Shown here piece by piece: positions 6,814-6,852 of a stretch of 6,852 bases of DNA (position 1 is the stretch's first letter; each line of letters opens with the position of its first letter). Origin of the DNA: Eubacterium sp. Lineage in GTDB: Bacteria > Bacillota > Clostridia > Lachnospirales > Lachnospiraceae. The notes beneath the pieces were generated by a model that ran no database searches, was not told the DNA's origin, and saw only the letters and a program-made list of their open reading frames with translations. The translations under genes and the position numbers were made by a program. Where the stretch lies: the NCBI GenBank assembly GCA_024681495.1, contig JAILAS010000187.1, forward strand, positions 1-6,852, in the 5' to 3' direction.

Positions 6814-6841
6814 AAAAACAAAAACAGGCATCCGTGTCCTG
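6814..6841 (-). terminator. Probable intrinsic terminator of the gene upstream of the window
   Basis: The minus strand shows CAGG, a bulged A, CA, loop CGGA, then TGCCTG, a six-pair stem with one bulge. TTTTTGTTTTT follows directly. The stem is modest but the T-run is good. It points the same way as all other genes, so it would end a transcript entering from the right and separate it from the HD-GYP operon. No coding sequence of that gene can be identified in the remaining 11 bases. Confidence 0.55.
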
Positions 6842-6852
6842 CCGGTATCACG

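Overview
The window is a piece of chromosome from a Gram-positive anaerobe of the class Clostridia, most likely a member of Lachnospiraceae. The 5' part of a 16S rRNA gene at the left edge has the appearance of that family, the second gene resembles the DUF5711 proteins common there, and the Shine-Dalgarno sites are strong. The family call rests on recognition by eye. The genus is not resolved.

Everything supported lies on the minus strand, so the biological order runs from right to left. At the right edge a probable intrinsic terminator (6814-6841) closes an upstream gene outside the window. After a short leader come four tightly packed genes. They are a c-di-GMP phosphodiesterase of the HD-GYP type with a C-terminal receiver domain (5280-6749), a 921-residue multi-pass hybrid histidine kinase with PAS, HisKA, HATPase, receiver and HPt domains (2524-5289), a membrane-anchored DUF5711 beta-propeller-like protein (1401-2531), and the tRNA m7G46 methyltransferase trmB (721-1371). 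The first two junctions overlap by 10 and 8 bases and the third gap is 29 bases, so they look like one operon.

Forty-three bases lie between the trmB stop and the -35 box of the first of two tandem ribosomal promoters. P1 (649-677) and P2 (552-580) both have a perfect TTGACA, a 17-base spacer and a predicted G start, and share a 16-base repeat upstream of and including the -35 box. They drive a roughly 250-base AT-rich leader full of inverted repeats, then the 16S rRNA gene (1-291, running off the left edge). No convincing terminator separates trmB from the rRNA promoters.

Inferred working model: the kinase senses an envelope signal, perhaps with the DUF5711 protein, and passes phosphate from His350 to Asp651 to His770 and then to Asp414 of the HD-GYP protein, which would set c-di-GMP breakdown. 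trmB and rrs belong to translation and may be neighbours by co-orientation only. I saw no mobile element, CRISPR array or tRNA gene. The large plus-strand reading frames are shadows of the minus-strand genes.
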